Below are positions 1-11,606 of a stretch of DNA of 64,000 bases, piece by piece. Source of the DNA: Ascaphus truei (taxonomy: Eukaryota > Chordata > Amphibia > Anura > Ascaphidae); contig CM071574.1 in the NCBI GenBank assembly GCA_036426205.1, forward strand, positions 11,288,099 to 11,352,098, read 5' to 3'. Under the pieces are notes generated by a model. The model was not told the DNA's origin. It made no database searches and worked only from the letters and a program-made list of their open reading frames with translations. Position 1 is the stretch's first letter, and every line of letters starts with the position of its first letter. The translations under genes were made by a program, and so were the position numbers.

Positions 1-133
1 TTATACCACAGCTCCCACAGTGAGATATGTAAAAAATAAATGAATAAATAAATAAATTATATCACATAACCGTGTTGAGGATACGGGCGTCTGCTGCTAT
101 AAACACAGGGGGTGGCTCAGCCAATATAAGCAA

Positions 134-845
134 ATCTCTGGCCATAAGATGAACGATCTGAGGGTTTCCATACTCAAAGGTAATCTTAAAACCCCGAAAG
201 AGAGACGGTTGCATGAATACAAATTTATGCAACTGTTCGGGACACTTAGCAGTGGCCTAAACAGAGATCGAAATTTTATGAGTCATTACTGACAGTAGTG
301 AACTCTCGTCCCATGAGCGCTAAAGGCCATGTCTGTACATACTGTGCTATATGTATGCACACACAGCTGTCTCTCACACATACTAATACTCCTTGTTTTT
401 CCATCCCTATACACCAATAGGGACCACTAAGTATCCACACACACTTTTAGTTGTGCTACAAACGCTCACATTTCCACACCCACCCACACCATTTATATCC
501 ACTCCCACTCCACATACACCTTGTGTAAAGCACTGTATATACTGTGGGCTCTCCATTCATTTTTATTCACACTGATACACATACACACTCTTTCTTCACT
601 TGCTTTCAGTAACCTTTTGACACCTCTAGCAATAAAACACATCCACACCGGGGGAAGGAACAGCACAGATAACATTCCAAGAGACACTGTTTTTAAGTAT
701 ACCTTTTGCTTCATTCATTGTAACATCGCCGGAAGAAGAGATCAGTGTAACTCGAAAGCTCGCACAAATAAAAGCATTTCGTTAGCCACAGAACGGTATC
801 ATCTATTTATTTTTTGATTATTGAAGCTCGGCTAACACGGTAATC
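134..845 (+). mobile_element. Penelope-like element, 5'-truncated copy 1
   Basis: From about 134 the sequence matches the longer copy at 44924-46346, starting inside the last 50 codons of the endonuclease gene and running through the 3' untranslated region. The 3' part has the GCCGGAAGAAGAG hairpin ending in CTCGAAAGC, an AATAAA-like signal near 767 and the terminus GGCTAACACGG near 830. A TA microsatellite follows at 855-893. Truncation at the 5' side is typical of target-primed retrotransposition. The sequence is nearly identical to copies 2 and 4, which suggests recent activity. Confidence 0.8.
140..292 (+). pseudogene. C-terminal fragment of PLE GIY-YIG endonuclease (copy 1)
   Basis: The frame reads GHKMNDLRVSILKGNLKTP, then KERRLHEYKFMQLFGTLSSG, LNRDRNFMSHY and stop. 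It matches the last 51 residues encoded at 45671-45823 with one visible difference (VSIL against VAIL). The catalytic part of the domain is missing because the copy is 5'-truncated, so this is a remnant with no expected function. Confidence 0.75.
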
Positions 846-852
846 ATTCCTC

Positions 853-902
853 TAAATATATATATATATATATATATATAGATATATATATATATACACA
901 CA
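853..902. repeat. TA microsatellite between PLE copy 1 and a palindrome
   Basis: An almost pure AT dinucleotide run, interrupted by single G and C bases. It lies exactly where the 3' end of PLE copy 1 meets the palindromic element at 890-1358. Confidence 0.9.
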
Positions 903-1358
903 TATATAGTGCAGAATAAATGAGTTCTTCAGTATTAGGTGATACCTTTTTTATTTGGCCTAACACTTTATGTCATAGACAAGCTTTCGAGAGCTCTCCT
1001 CTCTTCCTCAGGTGCACAATACCGATTAACAAATTAATCTATTGCTAAAACAGTGTTTGAGAGAGCAGGGGGAAAAAAAACCCCAAATATGTACTGTAGA
1101 TAAGGTAGGGTGAGAAAGTGTTTGAATACTTGGAAGTTTGTATCTAGAGTACATCTCTGTTGTTTCCCTCCCACCCCCACCCAGCTCTTCCAAACACTGT
1201 TTTAGCCATAGATTCCTTTTTTAATCTGTATTGCAGACATGAGGAAGAGAGGAGAACTCTCGAAAGCTTGTCCTATGTCATAAATTGTTAATCCAAATAA
1301 AAAAAGGTATCACCTAATACTGAAGAACACATTTATTCTGCACTATATATGTGTATAT
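890..1358. mobile_element. Large palindromic element with PLE-like ends
   Basis: The left arm (about 890-1082) and right arm (about 1158-1358) are inverted copies with few mismatches. Shared segments include the GTGCAGAATAAATG end, GGTGATACCTTTTT, and a hairpin reading GAGGAAGAGAGG then CTCTCGAAAGC. The spacer is about 75 bp and contains a run of C and a run of A. After the right arm, 1355-1383 reads as the complement of a TGTTAGTCCAGTTGCGATA terminus. A single-arm relative lies at 46383-46525. I could not find a protein-coding region in it. Confidence 0.7.
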
Positions 1359-1860
1359 ATCGCAACTGGACTAACACAGCTATTTCCGTGGGAGTCTGTG
1401 GAGGGGGACCCCTACCTTTTTCCATTACAGGAGGCTCTTGCCATTCGTATTTTGGTCTTCAACATCTACGTTTATTTGGTGACGTATCTGCATCCCTAAA
1501 TAATGTGATGCAAGATTTTCACTCTTCAATCTGTAATCACCTTAGGCAATATTGCCTTTATTTTACATTTATTGTTTCAATATAGACCTTCCTTTACGTC
1601 TTGTGCACTTATCTGCAGTTTGTGCACTAGACAGATAATGCCTGTTATACATCTTGGCTGTCTATTTTGATAACCCTTGGTGATTATTTTGACCTTTTTA
1701 TGTGCTTTTGACTCATGGAATACATGTATTGGTAGTTGTGAGTCCCCCCCCTCTTTTAATCCTTCTCCCCTTGTTTTTATCTCTACAATAATAAATTTGT
1801 TTTGTTATCACTCTTTTGGTATGCCTGTGTGCTTTTCAATAGGATGCTTTTCTGTTGCGT

Positions 1861-1884
1861 TACATATATATATATATATATATC
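1861..1884. repeat. TA microsatellite at the 5' edge of PLE copy 2
   Basis: A perfect TA run directly joined to the PLE sequence that starts CGAAATTTTATGAGTC at 1884. Confidence 0.9.
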
Positions 1885-2463
1885 GAAATTTTATGAGTCA
1901 TTACTGACACTAGCGAACTCTCTTCCCATGAGCGCTAAAGGCCATGTCTGTACATACTGTGCTATATGTATGCACACACAGCTGTCTCTCACACATACTA
2001 ATACTCCTTATTTTCCCATCCATATACACCAATAGGGACCACATAGTATCCACACACACTTTTAGTTGTGCTACAAACTCTCACATTTCCACACCCACCC
2101 ACACCATTTTTATCCCTCTCACTCCACACACACCTTGTGTAGAGCACTGTTTATACTGTGGGCTCTCCATTCATTTTTATTCACACATTTTTGATACACA
2201 TACACACTCTTTCTTCACTTGCTTTCAGTTACCCTTTGACACCTCTAGCCATAAAACACATCCACACCGGGGGAAGGACAAGCACAGACAACATTCCAAG
2301 AGACACTGTTTTTAAGTTATCCTTGCTTCATTCATTGTAACATCGCCGGAAGAAGAGATATGTGTATCTCGAAAGCTCGCACAAATAAAAGCATTTCGTT
2401 AGCCACAGAACGGTATCATCTATTTATTTTTTGATTATTGAAGCTCGGCTAACACGGTACTGA
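1884..2463 (+). mobile_element. Penelope-like element, 3' end copy 2
   Basis: It begins at the last codons of the endonuclease gene and covers the 3' untranslated region. It ends at GGCTAACACGGTA before a short TA-rich stretch (2472-2494). It aligns base for base with 270-840 and 45798-46346 except for small indels. It contains the GCCGGAAGAAGAG...CTCGAAAGC hairpin at 2347-2376. The flanking TA runs on both sides are the same arrangement as in the other copies. Confidence 0.8.
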
Positions 2464-2550
2464 TACCTCTATATATACTATATATAATAGTATCAGCAGG
2501 CACTTCACTGGCTTAAATAGGGTAGGTGCATGTTCTATAGTGTTCAATAG

Positions 2551-2804
2551 ATAGACAATGTGACCACATGGGAAACAAAAACAGCACTCAAGGTAATAAT
2601 GCAAAAAATATATATATTAGAGAAAAACAGGCACAACAATTCCAACGTTTCGGTCCTGTATAAGACCTTCCTCAGGGGAATGCTGCAGAAGGTCCTATAC
2701 AGGACCGAAACGTTGGAATTTTTTTGCCTGTCTTTCTTTAATATATTTGTTTTTTGCATTATTACCTTGAGTGCTGTTTTTGTTTCCCATTGGGTCACAT
2801 TGTC

Positions 2805-2807
<3 letters not shown>
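2551..2807. mobile_element. Near-perfect palindromic element
   Basis: Arms 2551-2670 and 2688-2807 are reverse complements with only a few differences, around a ~17 bp centre. Each arm contains AGGACCGAAACGTTGG, preceded by a CAG/GAAGGTC-type strand that can pair with it. No coding region fits: both strands are open in short stretches only because the arms mirror each other. A TA/TG microsatellite (2803-2860) follows the right arm at once. Confidence 0.8.
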
Positions 2808-2855
<48 letters not shown>

Positions 2856-2862
2856 ATATATA
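2807..2862. repeat. TA then TG compound microsatellite
   Basis: TA repeats to about 2820, a TG run at about 2820-2851, then TA again. It abuts the palindromic element on its left. Confidence 0.95.
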
Positions 2863-2865
2863 TAT

Positions 2866-3425
2866 GTGTAAAGAAAGAAAAAGAAGCGCAAGCTCCATAG
2901 CGTGATACCGTAGAGATAATTTAATCAGAATAGAAAAATAATAAAAAAGGTCCCTTTGACATGCACTCACAAGAGATCAGATAAAAATCAGCATATATGA
3001 GATAAATCTCAATCGTGGGGTACGTCACTGCCTGGGTATGCAACAGTCTGTCAATGTGCAAGTAATTAGTCCCAGTGTTGTGAGCAGGCTAGATGTTGAA
3101 AGCCTCACAGTGCAGGAGGAGGGGGGAATAAAGCAGGGAGATGAGGGCCTGGGGGAATCACACTGACAACAGCTGTGCTGGTATAACACACAGTTCAGGC
3201 TCCCTCACCAGTCACCATACCGCAAATGAACACACGGATAAGAGTCTATGCTTCCTCAAAGGGTTAACAGCCTCCGTATACCGCTGTATACCTCCTGTAG
3301 AGATTTGTGCCAGCACTCAGTTATTTGGAGAAAACAACATGCACGGACTGGACTGGAGTGACGTCACCACGTGCAACGGGGCGTCCTTATGGGTTTCGTC
3401 ACTGGAAGTGACTTCATCAGATGTA
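2866..3425 (-). repeat. Unclassified dispersed repeat ending in a hammerhead-like hairpin
   Basis: It starts AAAGAAGCGCAAGCTCCATAG and ends at the hairpin at 3393-3420. A diverged relative begins near 18758 (GAGCGCACGCCCCATAGTG) and ends with a similar GACGAAACGCG hairpin near 19083-19120. No protein is recognisable. The class could not be decided by reading. Confidence 0.5.
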
Positions 3426-3608
3426 TGTATATGTATGTATCTACAGTACTATATGTTCTTTGACATAGAGGTGAAATACTATTCAACCCTCATGTAACCT
3501 AACTCTTGGATGGCGGTTGGAGCTCACACAAATAAATTAAACCTTGTTTAAACAACTAATGAAAAGCGGTTTTATATCTATATCTATATCTATATATATA
3601 TGTAATGT

Positions 3609-4387
3609 AGATGTAACAGGGTATGTCCAGCCATACCTGTTTCTCCCCTCATAGTTTATCTGCTATGTAAGCCCTGTTAAGATCCAGGCATTAGCAGGTT
3701 AATCTGTGGGCCCTTGACCCCCCTTCCTCCTTCCCCAGACAGTGAAGGAAGGTAGGTGGTGTCTCATGGCCTGTGTACAGACCCTGGTAGGTGGGTACAG
3801 TCCATGAGCCCGCCCCTTCCAGACGTTTCTAAGGGGAGTAGGCTAAAGTTAGGGCAATCCTTCCCAGCTCCTCAAGGAGAGAGAGGATGTATGAGTGAGT
3901 CTCTGCCTGATCCCTGGCTAGGGGGAAGGGGGGAGAATAGATGGTGGGAACTATGATTCTTCCCCATGGCGGGGTAAGCCTGTTCACTTGGCTGGCTTGT
4001 CAAGACCACCTGGAGCAGTGGAATTAAAGCATCGTCCAGAAGTCCTGGGGCGTATGCAGAAGAGTATGCTGCTAAGCTGTGTGATGATGAATAAAGACCC
4101 TGCAAATATACCTCAGCCTAAGGTTTCAGTTCCTGGGCTGGGTGAAGGTATGTGTGTATTGATGGGTGCTGACACCAACACTTGTAGGAGCCATCGCTAC
4201 TGGAGGCGCTGAAACACAGAGATGAACTAGAATCCTGTAAGAGCCAGTCCTGTCTAAGTCTCATAACATCTACAGACCACTCAGACCTCCTGCGAACCAG
4301 CAGGTGAAGCACGAAACAGCGAGGTAATGCGCTCCTTTCCCACACACTGGCTTCTAAGTGAGGTTGGGGGGGGGGGGGGACATGTGC
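3609..4387 (+). mobile_element. LTR-like segment (possible solo LTR)
   Basis: The segment opens TGTAACAGGG and may close near TGCTACA at 4387. Inside are a polyadenylation-type signal GAATAAAGACCCTG (4089) and GGAGGCGCTGAA (4202). A similar order (AATAAAG then GGAGGCGCTGCA) is seen in the segment at 7690-8476. No target-site duplication could be read, and there is no coding region with a recognisable gag or pol. A G run lies at 4365-4379. Ends are approximate. Confidence 0.35.
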
Positions 4388-5234
4388 TACATATATATAT
4401 ATTTCATGAACTTGGGTAAACAGATAAGGATATGGGATAAAAAATTTAAAGGGTAATAATAACCGATATTACAAATAACAATAAAAAAAGAAATACAAAT
4501 ATCAAACAAATATGTACACCTACATTGCTACAGAGTGTAAGTTTCCCATCCCAACTCTCAAAGTCCAGAGAGAGATCTTTGATACTGGTCAACTTAAACG
4601 TTTGGACCCATAGTAAAAAAAAAAAAGTAGAGCAGGATAATGGTGGAAAAATGTAGTATGTGCATTGGTAGACTTACATCTGTGCATATCCAGAATACCC
4701 CATACTGCCCAGGGTTTCTAACATCTGTGTCCTTAGCTATCTAACTATAATAATAGCTCAGTAGGGTCTTGCTCTGGTACTCATGTTCCTTACAAGTTGG
4801 GGTGTGATGAACCTGTGCACCCGGAGCACTGTTCTGGTTGACATGAACTCAGGATCGTGGGTGAATGATATTTGTGCTTGCCATAGTGCTAAGTGGGGCT
4901 GTCCCTCCATCCTAGTGGTCAGATGGGAAAACTCCAAGTTGGTCTCTTAGTAGATTCTAGAAGGGTCTGCAAAGACTCTCTTTGCTAGTATTCAGCTATG
5001 CAGAGCTGCTGTGATCGCCAATTTACAGTATGCAATTATCGTCCTGACCTATATCTGGAAAAAGGGGATTTTACGAACTCCCCTACAATACATAGCAGCT
5101 ATTGCATTTGTCAGAGTGTCGAAATTTATCTGATACACAGTTCAAAGCATGTATGTACTCACAGTATGTAATATACTTGCCACCAGTGCTCAGCAACAGT
5201 GGTTCCACAGTGGTGAAGCAACCACCAACAGTCA

Positions 5235-5408
5235 AAATGTACAACAAGTAGTGGTACTCAAGTAATCTTGTGGAAGAACATCAACATTTATTGGAAGGTG
5301 ATAAGACATTCCGGTCTGCTTGTGGGCCTTCTTCAAGATCTTGACCCTCCAATAAATGATGATATCCTTTCACAAGACCACTTGAGTACCACTGCTTCTT
5401 GTACATTT
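5235..5408. repeat. Inverted-repeat element with hairpin loop
   Basis: The outer arms 5235-5308 and 5344-5408 are complementary with gaps; both carry AAATGTACAA and a CACTTGAGTACCAC-like block. The spacer contains CTTGAAGAAGG and GACCGGAATG on the minus strand, the same layout as the GAAA hairpins elsewhere in the window, here with a changed GAAA. Confidence 0.6.
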
Positions 5409-7500
5409 GGATATTATCTGATAGCACATTCTTTAAACTGTAATAGATATACAGTACTACAGTCCCTTATGCTGGTTACAAAGGTGGAATTATGTGGGAT
5501 GTATCTGACTGATCCCAGGGAAAGAGAAATAACTACATGGTGCTCTGCTTGTGCAGAAAGTCTTTCATATCAGATTCTGTCTCCCTATTGAAGCACAGAC
5601 CGTTTCATTCTTGAAATTGACCTAAATACTGACTGTACATGTCTGTTTGACAACATGGTGACTTTCTTTTGCATCAAATAGGACATCACAAATAAAGTTT
5701 TCCCAGATTTTCCGGGCTTTGACTGCCCTCAGGGGAATGAAAAATCAATATCAATTGTAGAGGCGTACGTAAAAACAATGACATTTGTTATAAGGGACTT
5801 CAATAGATATTCTTGCATAATGAAAACATACAATAGATTATATCCTCGCGTCTGAATGTCTTCATCTATATACGAGGTTCAGTAATCATTAATACAACAT
5901 TACAAATTACAATATCCAGTAGGCACATAGCACTAGCATTGCACCCCCAAATGTGAGACGGTTTGGAGACTTTTCTGGTTTTTGCTGTCAAACGTCCAAT
6001 GTGAACTATGACTCCCTTATGCACAACTGGAAGTGGCACATCGGTGGAAATACCAGTTTCATTGTAGGATAACTTCATCCCATTCAATTATCCTAGATCC
6101 TACTGGTACATTTTCAGCCATTGGGCTATCAACTCGTCATCATGCTCTGTATCCCTCACAGTATTATGTACCAAAGGTGTACAGATTGTAGAGTCCCAGT
6201 GTTTTCTACTATATAAGCAGGGAAATCTGGGGCAGAGAGTTTGAAATTATCAATGTCTACTAAGATATTACACATCTTGACATAGGGCTCCATATCTTGA
6301 TGTAATCTAAATTAGGTAAAAAAACAAAACCTATGACTAGTTGAATCTTTTGAAAGTGACATGGAAGTTCATCTATTTTCTCTTGATTTACCAACCTTTG
6401 TGACTTGATACAGGAGTACATTTTTCATAGTCACTTGGTCCCATTTCTAATGTTTTCACTCAATTTCAAGAACAATGCAAAATTGGCCCTTATTTCTGTG
6501 AAAAAAAGTTGCAAATCAGACAGAGCTCAGTCACAGCATCGTACAAACTCCCCAAGCATTTCAATTAATGATGATAAATCTCATCCATAGACTGACATAT
6601 GGGTTTTCCTGGAGACAAGAGCAGAAAATGCTTGGTGTATTATGACTGAGCTGAGATTGATTGCAAAACAGTGAATTGGTGATGGAAAAGATGTGGGTTT
6701 TCTGAGAAAAATGTAGTCCTTAAAAGTTTTGTGAACTGCTTTGCCAGGAATTGATTTTGGTAGGTTTTACCCATCTCTAGTCAAATTCACGCAAAAATAG
6801 ACGAATGTAAGAATGTTTAAACTTAATTGAACCAGTTATTTATTTTGTGACCACACTTCTGTCAATACAAGATAGGCTTTCTGTGCATCTTGCAAGTCCT
6901 GAGCAGTGACATATCAGTCATATCCAAGTGAATGAATCAGGTATAGGCATCTGGAGAAACCCCTAGTTGGTAAGTAGCTTTCTATACTGTTCTCCCATTT
7001 TTTTTTTAAAAACCTGATCACACAAGCTTTTCCCTCCACTAGCTAGTATTTCATTCCACTGCTAGCTATCCATAGTATTTCCATTTGCATTCAACTTTGC
7101 AGATGTAAGCACACATGTAAGTTGTTATTAGTGCAAACCAGGAATATTGATCCATTATTGTAGTCATTAAACTTCTTAACTACAGCCTACTTTACTGCAA
7201 GAAATTGCAACTGATGGGAAGGAGTTCTTTGGTCGGTGTCTAATAATTTGTGATTTGCAAACACCACAGAGTGCAATCCGTCAGCACATGTTGGTATAAA
7301 ACGGCTCCAACGCCATCCAAGCTGGCATCAACATTGAAGGCTTGGTATGGCAGTGCTGTTGGTAAAACACCTGTACAGACTCTACTTGGATGACAAAAAT
7401 GAAAGAGCATCCGGAGCAGCTACTGAAAGGCAGAATCCAATGTAAGCAGCACTCAGGAAAGTTCAATAAATTGCTTTATTTTGACAAACAGCAATCTCCA
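5409..7500. other. Intronic or intergenic DNA without a recognised gene
   Basis: I read both strands and saw no exon-like open stretch with splice sites and no clear transposon ends. Part of 5700-6600 may be an old repeat, but nothing identifies it. Confidence 0.5.
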
Positions 7501-7689
7501 TGGACACCTCTTACATGTTTCATGCATGCAAGGCGCTTTATCATGGAGTGATGAACTCAGAGAAATAACTACATGGAGCTCCTCTTCTTATAGTGCATAA
7601 AGAGAACATACTCTGTGTTACAGTATATATATATATACCGGTATACTTATGTAGCCATGCATAATAATGGATTGCAGACATCTTCTCTG

Positions 7690-8476
7690 TTGGCAGTAAA
7701 CCCTGGTAAGTACAGGAATGCCAGCAGTAGTTATGGAGGTTTTCCCTCACACCCTGGTGAGGTGCCCTATGTAAGGATGGGAGTGGCTGCATGCTCTGAG
7801 TCCCTGGATAGTGACCTCAGAGATGTGCCTGCCCCCTGAGGTATATAAGGCACAACACTGTCAGATAGTGTTGTTGTTGCTAAAGTGTTTGGCTCCAGTG
7901 AAAGGGATTGCGGGATAGCTTGGTGCCCACTAGTGCTGTAACTAGTGGCACGGGTCTTCCAAATCAAGCCTGTCAAGGCCACACTATGTCCAGGGACCTG
8001 GCACAGGGGTGATCTCCCTACGGGGAGAGGGGATCCCACTCCAATTTGGGAGGGCGTACCTGGCAAAGGGACAGCACGGAGAAATGTGCGGCTAGAGCTG
8101 AGAGCTGCATGGGGCAGTCTACTACATTGAGTACGTCAATAAAGATGCCCTGTTTAAAGATACCCCCACTGTGTGAGTGTGAGATTACTCAACAGTTGAT
8201 GAGACCACCAAGAAGGAGTTCCTCACCAGGACCATCTCCCTGCGGAAGCACAGATCCTGATGAGGTGGAGGCGCTGCACATGATATAGGTAGGACTCGCA
8301 CCCACTACCTCAGCTACCTGTTCCTGATGACATCCCCTAATACCATCATGCGGGAGACCCAGGAGTCCTGTTACCTGCAGGTGCACCACCATACACGATC
8401 ACGTAATGGGGGCCGGTTAGACCACATGGGCCAATGTGAGCTTGGGTGGGTCAGACAGGAGGGAATACCCGTTACA
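7690..8476 (+). mobile_element. LTR-like segment with TATA box and poly(A) signal
   Basis: It contains a TATATAAGG box at 7841, an AATAAAGATGCCC signal at 8138, a GGAGGCGCTGCA block at 8268 and an end at CCCGTTACA (8476). This is the order of promoter and polyadenylation signals expected in a long terminal repeat. The left end is uncertain (7612-7700), and the 5 bp duplication was not found. No gag or pol sequence is adjacent, so a solo LTR is the likeliest reading. Confidence 0.45.
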
Positions 8477-8504
8477 CTTATATACATACATACAAACATA
8501 TATA

Positions 8505-8710
8505 GGTGGTCCTCGGTATCCGGATGCCCTCTTTCCATCGAACGGGTTATCTGATGCCGCATAATGCAGTCTGCTGGACGAATTATCCGACGTTGGAACC
8601 ACTAATCTGACGTTTACCGCCACGAATTGAACATGAACCCGCAATCTGACGGTCCGTTATCTGAAGGCAGTTTGCGGAACGGATTATGACGGATAAGCGA
8701 GGACCGTCTG
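8505..8710. mobile_element. pogo/Tigger-type MITE, 206 bp
   Basis: The ends GGTGGTCCTCGGTATCCG and CGGATAAGCGAGGACC are imperfect terminal inverted repeats of the kind found in Tigger elements. TA lies on both sides (8503-8504, 8711-8712), fitting the TA target of Tc1/mariner/pogo transposases. The interior repeats TCTGACG and ATCCGACG motifs. It is too short to encode a transposase, so it is non-autonomous. Confidence 0.75.
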
Positions 8711-8712
8711 TA

Positions 8713-9998
8713 TATATATATTAGAATACACATATATAGACACGTACATACAGTACACACATTATGAGACTACATTTTCAAAGGGGATTAATTAATCTCC
8801 CTTTAAAATAGCAATTTCTCCCAGATCATTTGTCTTTCACCTTATCCAAATGAAATGGTTTCATGGTTTATCATCATCCCCAGTTTCATGAGATACGATA
8901 TTGTTAATATCTCTGATTGGAAATCATACCGATCCAAATACATAAATGCTTTTATTTACAACAGCATTAAAAAAAATGGTCGTCTTTTGTTTTTCTTTGT
9001 GAAGTAGAAGTGCTGTTTTAAGGCATTTTGAGGTGTACTTGTCATTGAAACTAAAACGCATAACGTATGACTACAATAACATGGATGTTGTTATAACTCT
9101 GGCCTAGGGGACCATATGCAGAGAATAATAAAAAGGAAAGAGAGCAATTTAAAACATACTGGTAGCCATAAATATTTAATTTAGGTGGGCAAATTATCAA
9201 GTGAGGTTGTGGTTCTCAGACTGGAATAGATTAGGCTGCCTTTTTATCATTTTCAGACTTAAATTTAATTTAGTGTGTTTACAAAAGCTTACAAATGAAA
9301 AGAACTGGAAGCCAGCTAGACCGATGACTCTGCACAAGCTTTTTAGCATCACTTAACTTCTGAACCCAGTGGTAATCAAGTTTAGATCAGATTTTCAATC
9401 CAACCATAAAAACTTCTATCACATAAATAAAGAAAAAAAAGGCTGCCGGTTAGGACCATGTTTGTTGCATGACCTTGGAATCAAATGTATTATGCTTTAC
9501 AATATGGAAATTTGATTTCCTGAGTAGGCAATCACACATTCCTCATCTGAACAAAAAAAATCATATTTTGGAGCTTATATTATATTTGCATGCAATTAAA
9601 ATACAAATGATTTTCAATAAGAAATGGGTGAGGTGTGAACAATGAGAAAAGAACAGCGCTGCTAAAACAAAGTAGGATTATAGGTGAAATAATGCAATAC
9701 AGTATGTGAAGCTTGCATTCCTACATTCATTTATTTTCCCCATCATACTTTTAATAAGAGAACAGGTTCTGTCTGCCTTCTTATAAATGGCAAAACAAAT
9801 GAAAAGGCCCCAAAAAATAGAAATAGGGGGAAAACATACAGTAACGGTCAACTATTTATTCCAGAAATTACAGTGTTGATAATTTATGTAATGTCCAGTT
9901 TACAGATGCAAGCCCTCCTTTTCAATATGGAACTTAATGTTTATTAATCTGCTTCTCGCTATGAGGCTGATGTTTGTGTAATGCCAGTAGGAAATAGG
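8713..9998. other. AT-rich DNA without a recognised feature
   Basis: No exon-like frame, transposon terminus or structured repeat was seen on either strand. The stretch has scattered A and T runs only. Confidence 0.5.
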
Positions 9999-10103
9999 CC
10001 CGTATTTACTAAGCAGTGCTGTGGCATAAGACACCTTACAGCCCATTCACCGGCCGTTACTGGGAAGATGCGTTATGGCAGCGCACAATTTAGTAAATAT
10101 GGG
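9999..10103. mobile_element. Short MITE with TTTACTAA ends
   Basis: The ends CCCGTATTTACTAA and TTAGTAAATATGGG are inverted repeats; the inner GCAGTGCTGTGGCATAAG and TTATGGCAGCGCAC also pair. The total length is 105 bp. The class is uncertain. Confidence 0.55.
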
Positions 10104-10130
10104 ACTAAGTGAAATATACACAGCATTGTA

Positions 10131-10462
10131 CAGGCATACCCCGCTTTAAGGACACTCACTTTAAGTACACTCGCGAGTAAGTACATATCGCCCAATAGGC
10201 AAACGGCAGCTCACGCATGCGCCTGTCAGCACGTCATGAACAGCAAAACCGGCTCCCTACCTGTACCGAAGCTGTGCGCAAGCGGGGAGACTATAGAGCC
10301 TGTTACACATGCGTTATTTACATCAGTTATGCACGAATATGACGATTGCAGGACAGTACATGCATCGATAAGTGGGAAAAAGGGAGTGCTTCACTTTAAG
10401 TACATTTTCGCTTTACATACATGCTCCGGTCCCATTGCGTACGTTAATGCGGGGTATGCCTG
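10131..10462. mobile_element. pogo/Tigger-type MITE with CAGGCATACC ends
   Basis: The termini CAGGCATACCCCGC and GCGGGGTATGCCTG are perfect inverted repeats. The dinucleotide TA lies on both sides (10129-10130 and 10463-10464). The end sequence resembles the CAGGCATACCTCG start of known Tigger-derived repeats. Length is 332 bp, CpG-rich and non-coding. It sits just upstream of the second PLE remnant. Confidence 0.8.
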
Positions 10463-10670
10463 TACAGTGGATGTCATTCCTGCATATATATTTACATATA
10501 AAAATGTTTACCAGGAATTAATGCATTGAGAGTTACCTCTCGTTTTCAAGTATGTCCTGGGCAGCTGCAGCTGACTTGCCGTGGAGGAAACACCTCGATC
10601 TACCTCGTATATAGTGCCATTAACTCTGTCTACACTCCGTTTCACTTGACTACATTGGAATTGAGAATAT

Positions 10671-11140
10671 ATCTTTTTCAGTTTATTCCTAGAGTCCATA
10701 GTCGGTTTTTGTACTTTGGCTGTAAAGCATGCCCCCTAATGGTGCCCTCTAAGAGATTCTCAAATTCTGAGAATAGCATGCAGTTTATAATACAACATTT
10801 CATCAACTGTCAAACAAAAAGAGTAAACTACCAAATGGTATGCAAATGTGGTAAACAATATATAGGCAAAACCAGGCGACAAATGCGGAGGAGGGTACTG
10901 GAACATGTCGGTTCAGTCAGAAATAAATTGGAGACCCCTGTGGCACGTCATATGAATGACAAGCATGCAGGAGATGTTAAAATGATGAGTTTCAGAGGGA
11001 TTGACCATCTCAAAAATGGCCCAAGAAAGGGGAACTGGGATAAAATCCTTTTACAAAGAGAGACAAAATGGATATACCAGCTACAAACGTAGCCTCCAAA
11101 AGGCCTGAATGAAGGCTTCCTGTTTACCCCTTTCCTATGA
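10671..11140 (+). pseudogene. PLE GIY-YIG endonuclease remnant, second lineage
   Basis: An open frame that becomes PLE-like from about 10690 carries GCKACPLMVPSKRF, then FINCQTKRVNYQMVCKCGK, QYIGKTRRQMRRRVLEHVGS and ends KWIYQLQT. YQMVCKCGKQYIGKT is the GIY-YIG core, RRRVLEH carries the expected Arg and His, and a CxxC-type linker precedes it, as in Penelope-like elements. A TAG at 11090 interrupts the frame, but the same frame continues with PPKGLNEGF, a usual PLE C-terminus, to TGA at 11138. So one nonsense change inactivates the tail. The reverse transcriptase part is absent. It differs strongly from the copy at 45062-45823, so it is a separate lineage. Confidence 0.75.
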
Positions 11141-11606
11141 TCTAATAAACAGCTCATTTTAATTAAGTTCATTAAAAAAATGTTTATATTAGTGGATTAG
11201 ATCGCAATACCCGAACTATACCAAGAACCTAACCTCAGCATTACAAATACAGCTGCTCAAAATTACTGAGACATGCTATACCTGTTACTCATTACCTGTA
11301 TTTGTATACGATCATTCATAGGGTTAAATGTATCCAATACGGCCCCCCGCCCCTGCCACTGAAGTTCTGGAGGGTATTAAACTCACTCTTTACAGGAGAG
11401 GCTCCTCCCTCGAGAAAGCGATAGCGAAACATATGTCGGGAGTGCGTGATGATGTCACCCGGAAGAGACGGGCAGTAGGAGCTAAAGAAGCCATGATAGT
11501 GCATTACAGCGCTTTATACTAAGCTCCGGTAGTCTCTACACAGACTGCTGTAATTTCCAATTGGAAATAAATTACAAAGAGGGACTAATATAAGACTTAG
11601 ACTACC

